A stretch of 64,000 nucleotides of DNA, taken from positions 674,469 through 738,468 of the forward strand of contig JAIBBC010000003.1 in the NCBI GenBank assembly GCA_019694875.1. Reading direction: 5' to 3'. The DNA comes from Cyclobacteriaceae bacterium (GTDB lineage: Bacteria; Bacteroidota; Bacteroidia; Cytophagales; Cyclobacteriaceae). How positions within the stretch are numbered: the stretch's first letter is position 1; each line of letters begins with the position of its first letter. The notes under the pieces were generated by a model. The model worked only from the letters and a program-made list of their open reading frames with translations. It made no database searches and was not told where the DNA came from. This document shows positions 42,889 through 52,105 of this stretch, one piece after another. Made by a program: the position numbers and the translations under genes.

Positions 42889-44137
42889 ATGCCCGTTTCA
42901 GTTCGATAATTGTTAACTCAGGGGGAATCCCGATTCTTCCGGGATAACCGATATATCCGAACCCGCGGTTCACGTACAGGTATTGATCTTTTTCCTGGTA
43001 TAATCCCGCCCATTGCTTATACGCATATTGGGAGGGACTCCATTTGAAGTCACCGATTTCAACCCCGAACTGAAAACCATGTGTATGGCCTGCAAACATC
43101 ACATCAATGTCAGGGTACGACTTCCTCACTTGCGCATCCCAATGACTTGGGTCGTGTGAGAGTAACAACTTAACAGTCGCTTCATCCGTTCCGGCATGCG
43201 CCTGATTGAGCTTGCCATATTTTGCGAACCGGCCTCCACCCCAGTTTTCAATGCCCAGGATGGCAATACGCTCCCCGCCTTGTTCCAGGAAGCGGTGTTC
43301 GTTCATCAGAATATCGAAGCCCATTTGCTTATGCGCATTCACCAGATTCCTAAAGTTCTCCTGCTTCTCGTGCTGCGATGACCATGATTTATAATCGCCA
43401 TAGTCGTGATTACCGGTTACCGAGTAAACACCAAGTGGTGCTTTAAGTTTATCAAAAATATTGAGGTAATCTTTTACTTCACTGGCCTCGTTGTTCACCA
43501 GGTCGCCTGTAAAAAATATAACGTCCGGCTTTTCCTTTAGAAACTCTTCCACCCCACCCTTTACAGCAGTCTTGTTGAAAAAGCTTCCGGAGTGAATGTC
43601 TGACAGCTGACCGATCTTAATACCATCAAACGACTTGGGAAGGTTAGGAAGAACCAGCGTCTTTCTGCGAACACGATAATCATGCGCTCCCGAGATAATA
43701 CCGTACGTCATCGCGGTGAAAGGAACAGCAGTAGCGATCACCGCTGCTTTTGCTAAAAACTCAGAACGGGTTATTCCTGTTCCGGCCGAAGTCTGCTCCT
43801 GACTTTTTGTAAACACACTTGCGATCCACCGGACTCCGCGTTGAATGTCATCGACAAACACAACCAATACCCCGAAAATCTTTGAAAGATAAATTCCAAC
43901 CAAACCCACCATGATCCAGGAACGAATGCCCGGTCTGTATTTGTAAGGATCACTTACATTCCACCAAACCAATGCAGCAATACTTAATGTGGTCAACGCC
44001 CAGAATCCGTATCGGATAAAGTTTTTTGCTGTTGGGTTCCAACCTTTGCTTAATACCAGGATTGCCTGATACAGGTAATAATCCACCAGCAGGAAGAACA
44101 GCACAAGAATCAAGAATGTCATAATGCGGGGTCTCAT
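42887..44137 (-). CDS. Membrane-anchored calcineurin-type metallophosphoesterase
   Basis: A 416-residue protein with four N-terminal membrane helices (about 6-22, 40-60, 75-95 and 135-155). A YkuE-like phosphoesterase domain follows (about 160-410) with IGQLSDIHSGSF, FFTGDLVNNEA, VTGNHDYGDY, LLSHDPSHWD and FAGHTHGFQFG, giving the full dimetal site. YkuE-type enzymes act on lipid or nucleotide phosphates at the membrane. Start at ATG 44137 (44122 also possible) lies 5 nt after the RND terminator. Confidence 0.88.
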   Translation of the reverse strand: MRPRIMTFLILVLFFLLVDYYLYQAILVLSKGWNPTAKNFIRYGFWALTTLSIAALVWWNVSDPYKYRPGIRSWIMVGLVGIYLSKIFGVLVVFVDDIQRGVRWIASVFTKSQEQTSAGTGITRSEFLAKAAVIATAVPFTAMTYGIISGAHDYRVRRKTLVLPNLPKSFDGIKIGQLSDIHSGSFFNKTAVKGGVEEFLKEKPDVIFFTGDLVNNEASEVKDYLNIFDKLKAPLGVYSVTGNHDYGDYKSWSSQHEKQENFRNLVNAHKQMGFDILMNEHRFLEQGGERIAILGIENWGGGRFAKYGKLNQAHAGTDEATVKLLLSHDPSHWDAQVRKSYPDIDVMFAGHTHGFQFGVEIGDFKWSPSQYAYKQWAGLYQEKDQYLYVNRGFGYIGYPGRIGIPPELTIIELKRA

Positions 44138-44141
44138 AAAT

Positions 44142-44175
44142 AAAAAAAGTCGCCTTAATTTCTTAAGACGACTTT
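44142..44175 (-). terminator. Rho-independent terminator of the RND operon
   Basis: On the minus strand AAAGTCG..TTAA pairs with TTAA..CGACTTT (44175-44146), with seven T residues after (44148-44142). It ends 4 nt before the ATG of the phosphoesterase gene, which therefore needs its own initiation or read-through. Confidence 0.85.
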
Positions 44176-44193
44176 CTCAATTTTTTAGTTCAC

Positions 44194-47100
44194 TTAATGT
44201 ACAACAACCGGGCTGTCGCTTTCAAAACCTGAGTCAAGCATGCCCGAATTTACAGGGCGCGCTGTTTGTTTTCCGACTTTCTTTCCAAAAAGGCGCTCCT
44301 TGAGTTTGTTCGTGAGCAGGTACATTACCGGTACCAGCACCAGCGTTAGGAACGTTCCGAAAATAAGTCCGAAAATCATTGTCCACGATAACGGTCCCCA
44401 GAAGGCAACGTTATCGCCTCCAAAGAAAATATGTGGATTGAATTCCGTAAACATTGTCACGAAGTCGATATTCAAACCTACCGCCAGTGGAATCAAACCA
44501 ATAGTTGCTGCAATGGTTGTCAGTAATACCGGAGTCATACGGGTTTTAGCTGCTTCAATAATAGCATCATACAATGGCACTTTTTGAGAGATCAGCAGAT
44601 CGGTGAATTCCACCAACAGGATACCGTTACGTACCACAAGTCCGGCAAGAGCCATAATACCTACCCCGGTCATGATGATTGATATTTCCATTTTGAACAA
44701 CGAGAATCCGATCAACACCCCGATGATACTGAAAAGGATTTCCGAAAGAATGATCACCGGTTTTCCAATGGAGTTAAACTGGGTTACGAGGATCATAAAA
44801 ATCAGCGCGAATGCGAGCCCGAATGCCACTGAAAGGAACCGCATGGTATCTGCCTGTTCTTCCTGCTCACCGGTCATTTTAATTTGCACGCCATCCGGAG
44901 TTTTGAAGTCATTCAACTTGCTTTGAATTTGTGCAACCACTTCGTTCGGGTTATAGTCGCCCGTAACGTTTGAAGAAATAGTTACAACACGTTTCTGGTC
45001 AATCCTGCGAATACCTGCATAGCTGTTTGAATATTCGATTTTCGCAACAGCCGACAAGGGTACGTGACGAACCTGGCCACCGGAAGCCATGTCGCGGTAT
45101 GTAACCGGCATGCTCATGAGTGCATTGATATCGTTACGCTGATCACGGGCAATACGCAGTTCGATCGGATAATCGTCATTCTCATCGCGGAATTTCGAAA
45201 CCTCATATCCATACACCGCAGTGTTAATGGCATAGCCAATTTGCTGGGTAGAAATACCTTCGCGGTTCGCCTTTTCACGGTCGATGGTAATGATGATCTC
45301 AGGCTTGTTTGCATGAAAGTCTGATTTCAACTCTTCCACACCGGGAATCTGCTGCGCATCCAGATAGCGCTTCACATCGTCTGATGTTTTTGCGAGTACA
45401 TCAAAATCATCGGAAGCAATTTCGATATTAATCGGTTTACCGGTTGGGGGACCGTTGGCTTCCTGGTTAACAGAAATCTCAGCTCCCTTCACTCCCTGAA
45501 CTGCTTCACGGATTTTATCGAGATAAACTTTCGTGGATTGTCCGTCACGCTCGGCAAATTTCACAAATGCAACCTGTACCTTTCCAAGGTGCGGCTGAGG
45601 TTGTGTTCCGCCTTCAAATGGATCCTCACTGGCGCCAATGGCCACGTTTGAGATAATAGATTCAACAATCGGATTATCTTTTCCAACCACTTGTACCACA
45701 CGGTCCTCCACCACAGATGTGATAGAGTCAGTTACACGTTGGTCAGTACCAATCGGCATCCGCACATATGCATATACGAAGTTTGGATCACCGTTCGGGA
45801 AGAATACTACCGGAGGTTTCATGATTCCGGTAAACACAATTGAGAAAATAAATAAAAAGATCACTCCTACAATTACACCTATCGGCCTGTAGCCTGTGAG
45901 GCACCATGTAATCAACTTGCGATAGCCTTCCTGAACTTTCGGCCAGGTAGAAGTCTGGAACGTAGAGATTACACGTGTGAGGAAGAAGTGATATAACACA
46001 TAGAGCAGGTAAATAAATACCACAAAGTTTCCAAGACCAAAGGCGATCAGATATGATACTAAGGCTACGCTCGCGAAGATCACACTAGACACTTTAAAGC
46101 CGCGTGAGAACTTTGGCTTCTCATCATGATCGTGATCGTGCGGGGTCATAAAGTCGGCCGCAAACACCGGATTGATAATGTATGCCACAAGCAGTGAAGC
46201 CAGAAGAGCAACAATCAATGTGATCGGCAAGTACATCATGAATTTACCGATAACGCCCGGCCAGAATGCTAGCGGAATAAAGGGCGCCAATACCACCATG
46301 GTACCCGACAATACAGGAAGGAACACTTCACCCGCAGCGATTTTTGCCGCCTTGCGGATTGGCACTTTTCCATTGTCGAACACGCGGTGCGTATTTTCAA
46401 TTACCACAATCGCATCATCCACCACGATACCCAACGCCAGCAGGAACGAGAACAAGGTCATCATGTTCAGCGTAAAGCCGATGCCCGGGAAAACCAGGAA
46501 GGCAATGAAGCTGGAGATCGGAACGGAAAGCCCTACGAAAATCGCATTGGTAACACCCATGAAGAACATGAGGATGATGGTTACCAGTATAAAGCCGATG
46601 ATGATCGTGTTGATCAAATCATGCAGCGTTACTCGGGTGTTCTCCGACTGGTCGGCCGTGACAGTAACGCCCAGGCCTTTCGGCAGAATATTTTCTTCGT
46701 AGTCTTTAATAATTGCGCGGATACCGTCAGACGCTTCAATCAGGTTTTCACCATTGCGTTTAACAATGTTAAGTGTGATCACGTTTTTCTTGTCGAGACG
46801 TGCAAAGCTTTCCTGCTCTTTGTGAGAGTCGATAACCTCTGCTACGTCCTTCAGGTAAACTTTACCTCCGGTTGTTGAACCGATTACGGTATTCGCCATT
46901 GCTTCTGCGCTGGCATATTCACCGGTAATGCTCAGTGAACGTTTCATGCCGCCCACGGCCACCTGGCCACCCGGAACGATTACGTTCTCTGAACCGATTG
47001 CCTGACGGATATCATCCAGGCTAACGCCTGCCAATGCCGCCTTGTAAAGGTCAACGTTGATTTGTATCTCACGGTCAAGCGCCCCCACGATGTCAACCCG

Positions 47101-47634
47101 TCTGATTTCTTTCAGTGCTTCAAAGCGATCCTGCATGTCTTCAGCATACCGCTTAATGGTTTGCAGGTCGTAATCACCGGAGAGGTTAACAAACATGATC
47201 GGCATTTCCGAGATGTCGATATCCTGAACGACAGGATCGTCTGGCAAGTCGCTTGGCAGATCGGGCTTGGCACGATCAACCGCGTCCTTTACATCCCGTT
47301 TGGCGGACGTTACATCAACGTCAGTTTCAAATTCAATAATGACGTTTGAAAAATCCTGAACGGAGTTACTGGAAATTTTCTTGACACCGGAAATTGACTT
47401 AACCTGCTTTTCGATGTGCTTGGTGATCAGGTTCTCAATGTCTTTCGGGGAAGCACCGGGATACGGAGTGGCAACAAATATCTGCGGGAACACTACCTCA
47501 GGAAAGTTTTCCTTCGGAAGTGAGAAGTATGTTAAAATACCACCCAGCGTGATAATGACCACCGCGACATAAATCGCTACTTTGTTATCGATGGCCCAAC
47601 TGGTGGGCTTAAATTCTTTTTCTATGTCTTGCAT
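44194..47634 (-). CDS. RND family efflux pump, inner-membrane subunit
   Basis: A 1146-residue AcrB/MexB-type (HAE1) protein. It has 12 membrane helices in two groups (helix 1 plus about 345-510; about 585-605 plus 955-1110) and two large periplasmic loops. The proton-relay Asp pair is visible in LGIVVDDAIVVIENT, preceded by the GVTNAIFVGLSVPISS segment. An extra hydrophilic insert with HDHDHDEK (about 500) lies in the central cytoplasmic loop and could bind metal. It works with the adaptor and TolC encoded upstream; substrate is unknown. Confidence 0.93.
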   Translation of the reverse strand: MQDIEKEFKPTSWAIDNKVAIYVAVVIITLGGILTYFSLPKENFPEVVFPQIFVATPYPGASPKDIENLITKHIEKQVKSISGVKKISSNSVQDFSNVIIEFETDVDVTSAKRDVKDAVDRAKPDLPSDLPDDPVVQDIDISEMPIMFVNLSGDYDLQTIKRYAEDMQDRFEALKEIRRVDIVGALDREIQINVDLYKAALAGVSLDDIRQAIGSENVIVPGGQVAVGGMKRSLSITGEYASAEAMANTVIGSTTGGKVYLKDVAEVIDSHKEQESFARLDKKNVITLNIVKRNGENLIEASDGIRAIIKDYEENILPKGLGVTVTADQSENTRVTLHDLINTIIIGFILVTIILMFFMGVTNAIFVGLSVPISSFIAFLVFPGIGFTLNMMTLFSFLLALGIVVDDAIVVIENTHRVFDNGKVPIRKAAKIAAGEVFLPVLSGTMVVLAPFIPLAFWPGVIGKFMMYLPITLIVALLASLLVAYIINPVFAADFMTPHDHDHDEKPKFSRGFKVSSVIFASVALVSYLIAFGLGNFVVFIYLLYVLYHFFLTRVISTFQTSTWPKVQEGYRKLITWCLTGYRPIGVIVGVIFLFIFSIVFTGIMKPPVVFFPNGDPNFVYAYVRMPIGTDQRVTDSITSVVEDRVVQVVGKDNPIVESIISNVAIGASEDPFEGGTQPQPHLGKVQVAFVKFAERDGQSTKVYLDKIREAVQGVKGAEISVNQEANGPPTGKPINIEIASDDFDVLAKTSDDVKRYLDAQQIPGVEELKSDFHANKPEIIITIDREKANREGISTQQIGYAINTAVYGYEVSKFRDENDDYPIELRIARDQRNDINALMSMPVTYRDMASGGQVRHVPLSAVAKIEYSNSYAGIRRIDQKRVVTISSNVTGDYNPNEVVAQIQSKLNDFKTPDGVQIKMTGEQEEQADTMRFLSVAFGLAFALIFMILVTQFNSIGKPVIILSEILFSIIGVLIGFSLFKMEISIIMTGVGIMALAGLVVRNGILLVEFTDLLISQKVPLYDAIIEAAKTRMTPVLLTTIAATIGLIPLAVGLNIDFVTMFTEFNPHIFFGGDNVAFWGPLSWTMIFGLIFGTFLTLVLVPVMYLLTNKLKERLFGKKVGKQTARPVNSGMLDSGFESDSPVVVH

Positions 47635-47661
47635 AACTGCTTTGCTTTAGAGGTTCGCAAC

Positions 47662-48792
47662 CTAGATTTTAATGTTCTCGCCATCGCTCAGGCTTTGAAA
47701 ACCTACCGTTACCAGCTTATCACCTTTGTTCAAACCTTTTACCTGAGCACCATCTCCAAACACGCCTACCACTTCCACAACTTTCTTGCGCGCTACGGTG
47801 TTGTTACCTTTTGTTTCGGCTATGTAAACAATTTTTTCATTGTTCACGGTTTGAATGGTGTTAACAGGTACCACAATAGCATTTTGTTCGGTCTGATAGA
47901 TCACTTTGATTACAGCTGTCATATTCGGGCGAAGCGCTGCATCGCTCGGAAGCTTAACCTCGATCGGGAATGTGCGTGACATCAAATCAATTGTTTTACC
48001 TACAAATGTCACCGTTCCTTTAAAAGGCTTGTTCAACTCAGCAATGGTTACTTCAACCTTGTCGCCCTTTTTAATATTCGACACAAATGCCTCCGAGATT
48101 CCGGCTACGAGTTTTAAATCCGATGTGTTCACAACGCGTGCCGCAGGTTGTCCGGGCATTGCACCCTGGCCAATCTTAGCCACTACCTGATCAACCGTTC
48201 CGTTGATAGGAGACTTAATGCGGGTCATGTCGTTCTGGTCGCGAAGTGCCGTAACCTGTTGCTCCAGATTTTCTTTGGTAGCTTTCGCTTGAAGGAATTG
48301 AACCTCAGTTCCAATTTTTTGATCCCAAAGATTTTTCTGACGCTCGTAAACCGCTGTGGCGAGTTTAAGCTGTGCTTCCATTGCCTGGATATTGCTGACA
48401 ATTACCGAATTGTCGATCTGCGCAAGCACCTGGCCTTTTGAAACTGACTGACCTTCTTTAACATAAACAGCCGTCACAACACCCTGTGTTTTTGGACTGA
48501 CAAGGATATTATCCTCAGCATCCACACGGCCTTGTGTTTGAACGTAGTGATTGAACGCACGCGGCTGAAGTTCAAGCACATTAACCTCCTTCAACTTCAA
48601 TTTGGTTGTGTCCTTGCCAACTACCGTTGAGTCTTTCTCAAGTTCAGCAATTTTGGCATCAAGGTCAGCGCGCTCTTTCTTCAACTTTTCCAGTTCTGCT
48701 TTTTTATCGCTTTTACCTCCCTCTCCGCAAGCCGCCACCAGGAGAGCCAGGGAAATTCCTAAGATGTAATGTTTGTATGTGATCGATTTCAT
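47662..48792 (-). CDS. RND adaptor (membrane fusion) lipoprotein
   Basis: A 376-residue HlyD/AcrA-type periplasmic adaptor. Lipobox LVAAC (Cys about 22) follows the signal peptide, so it is a lipoprotein. After a short coiled-coil (AELEKLKKERADLDAKIAEL) come a biotinyl/lipoyl-like hybrid motif and beta-barrel domains (GVVTAVYVKEGQSVSKGQVL, SPINGTVDQVVAKIGQGAM). The start is at ATG 48792; the longer frame to 48852 overlaps tolC and lacks a signal peptide at its N-terminus. 27 nt before the pump gene. Confidence 0.92.
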   Translation of the reverse strand: MKSITYKHYILGISLALLVAACGEGGKSDKKAELEKLKKERADLDAKIAELEKDSTVVGKDTTKLKLKEVNVLELQPRAFNHYVQTQGRVDAEDNILVSPKTQGVVTAVYVKEGQSVSKGQVLAQIDNSVIVSNIQAMEAQLKLATAVYERQKNLWDQKIGTEVQFLQAKATKENLEQQVTALRDQNDMTRIKSPINGTVDQVVAKIGQGAMPGQPAARVVNTSDLKLVAGISEAFVSNIKKGDKVEVTIAELNKPFKGTVTFVGKTIDLMSRTFPIEVKLPSDAALRPNMTAVIKVIYQTEQNAIVVPVNTIQTVNNEKIVYIAETKGNNTVARKKVVEVVGVFGDGAQVKGLNKGDKLVTVGFQSLSDGENIKI

Positions 48793-48817
48793 GTGAATGT
48801 ATTTCAGGTTGGTTGAT

Positions 48818-50269
48818 TTATTTTTTTTCTGATGTTGGGAGCAATTTTCCATAAGCTTTGTCCAGGTCTACTTTTGCGATAGCCGCAGAGTAAAGTGAAT
48901 TGTAGTAGTTAGTTTGAGCCTGACGCAGATCGTCTTCGGCTTGAACAACTTCCAGGTTTGAGCCTACGCCCTGCTCGTATTTGATTTTTGTTACCCGTGC
49001 CACATTAGTCGCAAGTGTGATGTTTTGCTCCTGAGCGTGCAAGTCCTGAACAGAATTCTGATAGGTGGTAGAAGCCTGAGCAATTTGTAAATCGATGTTT
49101 GATCTCAGCATCGTAAACTGATTATTGATTTTTTGCAAACTAAGCTTCTCCTGTTGCCATTGATGGTGATTTTGAAGCCCGGTAAAAATCGGCATTGATA
49201 AACGCACTCCGTAATTTGAGTAGTTGTACCATTTATCCGGCCCCACGCCACCCGCATCACTGATGTCAGATTCAGTTTTAAATAACCCGGCAATCTTTGC
49301 AGACTGTGTCGAATAACCATAGTTTAAGAAGGCATTCAATTGCGGTAGTGAAGCCGCACGCTTGTTACGAATATTTAATTCTTGTAATCTTTTGTTCGCT
49401 TCTAGCAATTGATAGTCCGGGCGGGCTTTATAATCCCAATCGTTATCGTACGAGGCCAGATCCACATTTACCTGAACGTCTTGAATCGTACCCGAAACCT
49501 GCAAGGTTTGATCCATCGGGTAGTTCATCTGAAATTTCAGTACTTCGATGCCAAGTTCATTCAACTTCAAAAAGTTGTCTCGCTGAACAATCAGGTTATT
49601 AAGTGTTACCTGAATTCGGTCAGCATCTATACTTTCTGCAAAACCGTTCTGGTAAAGGGCTTTTGTATTTCGAAGTAGCGTATCAAGCCTGGCGATGTTG
49701 CTGGTAAAGAGGTTAGCGCGCTCAGTATTAATCAACACGAGATAAAAAGCTTTGGTAACCGCTTCAATCGTCTGCTCTTTTGTTTGATTAGTTGTCTTGT
49801 AAGCAAGCTCTTTGTAAGCCTGTGAAGCCTGTAAGCCCACAATATAAGAACCGTTGAATATGATTTGGTTTACCGAAAGGCCTACATCGCCACTGCTTTT
49901 TAACTGGAAAAAGTTTTCCGCTGCAACTACATCCCCTACTTTAATTCCGGGCACTGCGCTTAAATCAATAAAGCCGCCCGGACCGGTATATGTGGTAAAA
50001 AATCGCGGAAGTTTTTCGTTGTGGGTTACGGACGCATTGGCGCTAATCTGAGGAAGGCCGATGCCGACTGTTTCGCGAACTTTTGATTCTGCAATCTGTT
50101 CGTCAAGTTTTGCATTTTTCGTGAGCACTCCGTTCTCCAGCGCGTAATCAATGCACTGCTGTAATGTAAAAGTCTGGCCGGATGAGGCCGGCTGATCCTG
50201 TGCAACTGCCCGTTGCGTGGTGATTAATCCCGCTCCTATCGCAATTATCAGATATAATCGTTTTATCAT
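48818..50269 (-). CDS. TolC family outer-membrane efflux protein
   Basis: A 483-residue outer-membrane channel: signal peptide (about 1-23, RAVAQ), then two OEP repeats with the characteristic FTLQQCIDYALENG and later LNIRNKRAASLPQLNAF, and a long helical C-terminal half. It completes the tripartite pump with the adaptor and RND protein downstream. Its start overlaps the tetR stop by 4 nt, so regulator and channel are translationally coupled. Confidence 0.93.
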   Translation of the reverse strand: MIKRLYLIIAIGAGLITTQRAVAQDQPASSGQTFTLQQCIDYALENGVLTKNAKLDEQIAESKVRETVGIGLPQISANASVTHNEKLPRFFTTYTGPGGFIDLSAVPGIKVGDVVAAENFFQLKSSGDVGLSVNQIIFNGSYIVGLQASQAYKELAYKTTNQTKEQTIEAVTKAFYLVLINTERANLFTSNIARLDTLLRNTKALYQNGFAESIDADRIQVTLNNLIVQRDNFLKLNELGIEVLKFQMNYPMDQTLQVSGTIQDVQVNVDLASYDNDWDYKARPDYQLLEANKRLQELNIRNKRAASLPQLNAFLNYGYSTQSAKIAGLFKTESDISDAGGVGPDKWYNYSNYGVRLSMPIFTGLQNHHQWQQEKLSLQKINNQFTMLRSNIDLQIAQASTTYQNSVQDLHAQEQNITLATNVARVTKIKYEQGVGSNLEVVQAEDDLRQAQTNYYNSLYSAAIAKVDLDKAYGKLLPTSEKK

Positions 50270-50901
50270 AAAATGGTTGATGGTTGTTGGTTGTGTTCTT
50301 TGTATTTCAAATAAAGTTTTCTTCCTTTTTCTGTGACGAGCCCAAATACGAAGTGATCGAAAATCTGGCTCTGCACTTCTACGATGTTGAACTTCTCGCG
50401 CGGAAAGATGTCCTGGTTAAAGGCCATCTGCACAAACTCCACACGAAGAATGCTCATGATCTCTTTGTTCACGGGACGAATGTAACCCTGCTCAATGCCC
50501 GCATCCAGGTTTTGAACAACTTGATCGCGAATGAATTTGTTCTTAAAGTCAACCCACAAGTTCCAGGCTTTCAGATGGAACTTCTGTAAATCAAAGAGCA
50601 TGGTCGGATTTACCTCCTCCATGCTTTTCTTCATCCAAAGGGAAACACGTGCCAGCTCTTCCACCGGGTTGTCTGAACCCTGCCGAATGTCCTCACACTG
50701 CTTATAGTTCTTTTCGAGTAATTGGCGCGTTACGCTCGCCACGAGATCATCCTTGTCGGCAAAGTGCTGGTAGAGCGTTTTCTTTGATACCGACAAATGC
50801 CGGGCAATATCATCCATCGAAATGCTGCGGACACCGTACCGCCTGAACAGCTCCTCCGCCCCCGTAACGATCTTATCTTTTATGTCTGTTTCTTCAATCA
50901 T
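50266..50901 (-). CDS. TetR/AcrR family transcriptional regulator
   Basis: A 211-residue repressor. Residues about 10-60 are the HTH (LFRRYGVRSISMDDIARHLSVSKKTLYQHFADKDDL in outline); the rest is a helical ligand-binding domain. First gene of the leftward operon tetR-tolC-adaptor-RND. A near-perfect operator lies across its promoter, so it very likely represses its own operon and releases it on ligand binding. Confidence 0.92.
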   Translation of the reverse strand: MIEETDIKDKIVTGAEELFRRYGVRSISMDDIARHLSVSKKTLYQHFADKDDLVASVTRQLLEKNYKQCEDIRQGSDNPVEELARVSLWMKKSMEEVNPTMLFDLQKFHLKAWNLWVDFKNKFIRDQVVQNLDAGIEQGYIRPVNKEIMSILRVEFVQMAFNQDIFPREKFNIVEVQSQIFDHFVFGLVTEKGRKLYLKYKEHNQQPSTIL

Positions 50902-50905
50902 GGCG

Positions 50906-50944
50906 CAAAACTATGGAAACTTTTAAGATTACAAAAGTTTCCAT
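50906..50944 (-). promoter_or_regulatory. Promoter and operator of the TetR-RND operon
   Basis: ATGGAAACTTTT (50913-50924) and AAAAGTTTCCAT (50933-50944) are perfect 12-bp inverted arms with an 8-bp spacer. On the minus strand a TTTG at 50935-50932 (-33) and TAGTTTTG at 50913-50906 (-7) are 18 bp apart, so the operator covers the -33 box and touches the -7 box. The -7 box ends 4 nt before the tetR ATG. Confidence 0.85.
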
Positions 50945-51023
50945 CGTTTCCCTGAACGCGTAAAACGGCTCAGGGTTGGGGTTTTTAGAATATTTTTTTG
51001 TGAATTTTTCCGGAAAAGCGACT

Positions 51024-51362
51024 TCAAACGTTTGCTGAAGGCGTATCCTGATCCGGGCGCGGGCACCACTTTTCACGCATTCTTTTCTTGAGCCGGTCAC
51101 GCTCCTCGGGCGTCATGCCCTCCCATTTGTTCTTCCAGTAAGGCCGCCACGGACCCCTGTGGTGATGGCCGCCTTTGCCTACACTCCAGAATAAAATCTT
51201 CGTGAGCAACAGCAGTCCTATCGCCTGCGCAAAGGTCACCACCGGACCGTTAAACAACACCGGCACAAGCCAGTTCCACAGTAACATGGTAACCGTTCCG
51301 AACAAGGCAATCATCACTGCCACGAATACGATACCTTTTAAAATCCACCAACCGCGTTTCAT
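51024..51362 (-). CDS. Small membrane protein downstream of ECF sigma gene
   Basis: A 112-residue protein with two membrane helices (about 6-28, 40-60), a His-rich joint (GKGGHHHRGPW) and a charged cytoplasmic tail with EGMTPEERDRLKKRMREKW, a stretch common in small Bacteroidota membrane proteins. It begins 33 nt after the sigma gene and is probably co-transcribed; it could modulate the sigma factor, but no anti-sigma domain is recognised. Confidence 0.72.
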   Translation of the reverse strand: MKRGWWILKGIVFVAVMIALFGTVTMLLWNWLVPVLFNGPVVTFAQAIGLLLLTKILFWSVGKGGHHHRGPWRPYWKNKWEGMTPEERDRLKKRMREKWCPRPDQDTPSANV

Positions 51363-51395
51363 AATTCAATGCTTTAATGTTTTTGATCAATATGT

Positions 51396-51959
51396 TTATT
51401 TGATAATGTCATCGTAAAAACTTTGCAGGCGTTTGCGCAGCGCCATGATTGCATATCGCTTACGAGAGAGCAGCGTGTTAATCGACACGCCTGTTTCTTC
51501 CGCGATCTCGCGAAAGCTTCTTTCTTCGATTTCGTTCTGGATAAAAATCTCCCGCTGATCAGCCGGAAGTTCTTCCAGGGCATCGGTAATCTCGTCCCAA
51601 ATGGCTTCGCGCAGAAGTGTTGATTCGGGCGTGTTATCCAGGTCGGGAAGAATATCCTGCAGCGTTAACGCTGTATCGTCTTCACTTCCCGTAACCAGTT
51701 CAAAATCAGTTTTCTTCGGCCGTGCGGCATCGCGTCTGTACCGGTCGATAATCTTGTTCCGCGCCACGCTGTACAGCCATGACGTTACCCGGTCGAGCGA
51801 TTCGATGGTTTCAAACCCTGCAACAAATTGGTAGAATACATCCTGGAGGATATCTTCAGCCTCTTCGGATGACGACACCCGGTTGCGGATAAACCCCAAC
51901 AGTTTGTCTTTCTCCCTCAGGAATGTGTTCTGCTTTATTTCTTGCATGGCAAGGTCCAT
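51396..51959 (-). CDS. ECF-type RNA polymerase sigma factor
   Basis: A 187-residue sigma factor with regions sigma2 (about 20-85; FIRNRVSSSEEAEDILQDVFY, DRVTSWLYSVARNKIIDRYRR) and sigma4 (about 130-180; LPADQREIFIQNEIEERSFREIA, GVSINTLLSRKRYA). Start: ATG 51959 preferred over GTG 51962; ATG 51947 also possible. A promoter at 52010-52039 fits. No linked FecR-type anti-sigma or SusC gene is seen, unlike the usual Bacteroidota arrangement. Confidence 0.9.
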   Translation of the reverse strand: MDLAMQEIKQNTFLREKDKLLGFIRNRVSSSEEAEDILQDVFYQFVAGFETIESLDRVTSWLYSVARNKIIDRYRRDAARPKKTDFELVTGSEDDTALTLQDILPDLDNTPESTLLREAIWDEITDALEELPADQREIFIQNEIEERSFREIAEETGVSINTLLSRKRYAIMALRKRLQSFYDDIIK

Positions 51960-52009
51960 CACCTGCTTGTTTTGACATGATAGTCGGCAGGATTTGGGAA
52001 TTATTGTGG

Positions 52010-52039
52010 CAAAGGTGAAAAAATATGCGGGGAGACAAA
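52010..52039 (-). promoter_or_regulatory. Promoter of the ECF sigma factor gene
   Basis: On the minus strand TTTG (52039-52036), an 18-bp spacer and CACCTTTG (52017-52010, one mismatch to TAnnTTTG) form a well-spaced Bacteroidota promoter about 50 nt upstream of the start. Confidence 0.5.
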
Positions 52040-52105
52040 ATTTTCCCGTGACCCGAACTTTATATCCTGAAATCGCATCTAATCGTCACACATAACCTCG
52101 CTATT

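Noticed and set aside
46172-46702. 176-codon open frame on the plus strand
   Set aside because: Antisense shadow of the RND pump gene; composition reflects the complement of membrane-helix codons.
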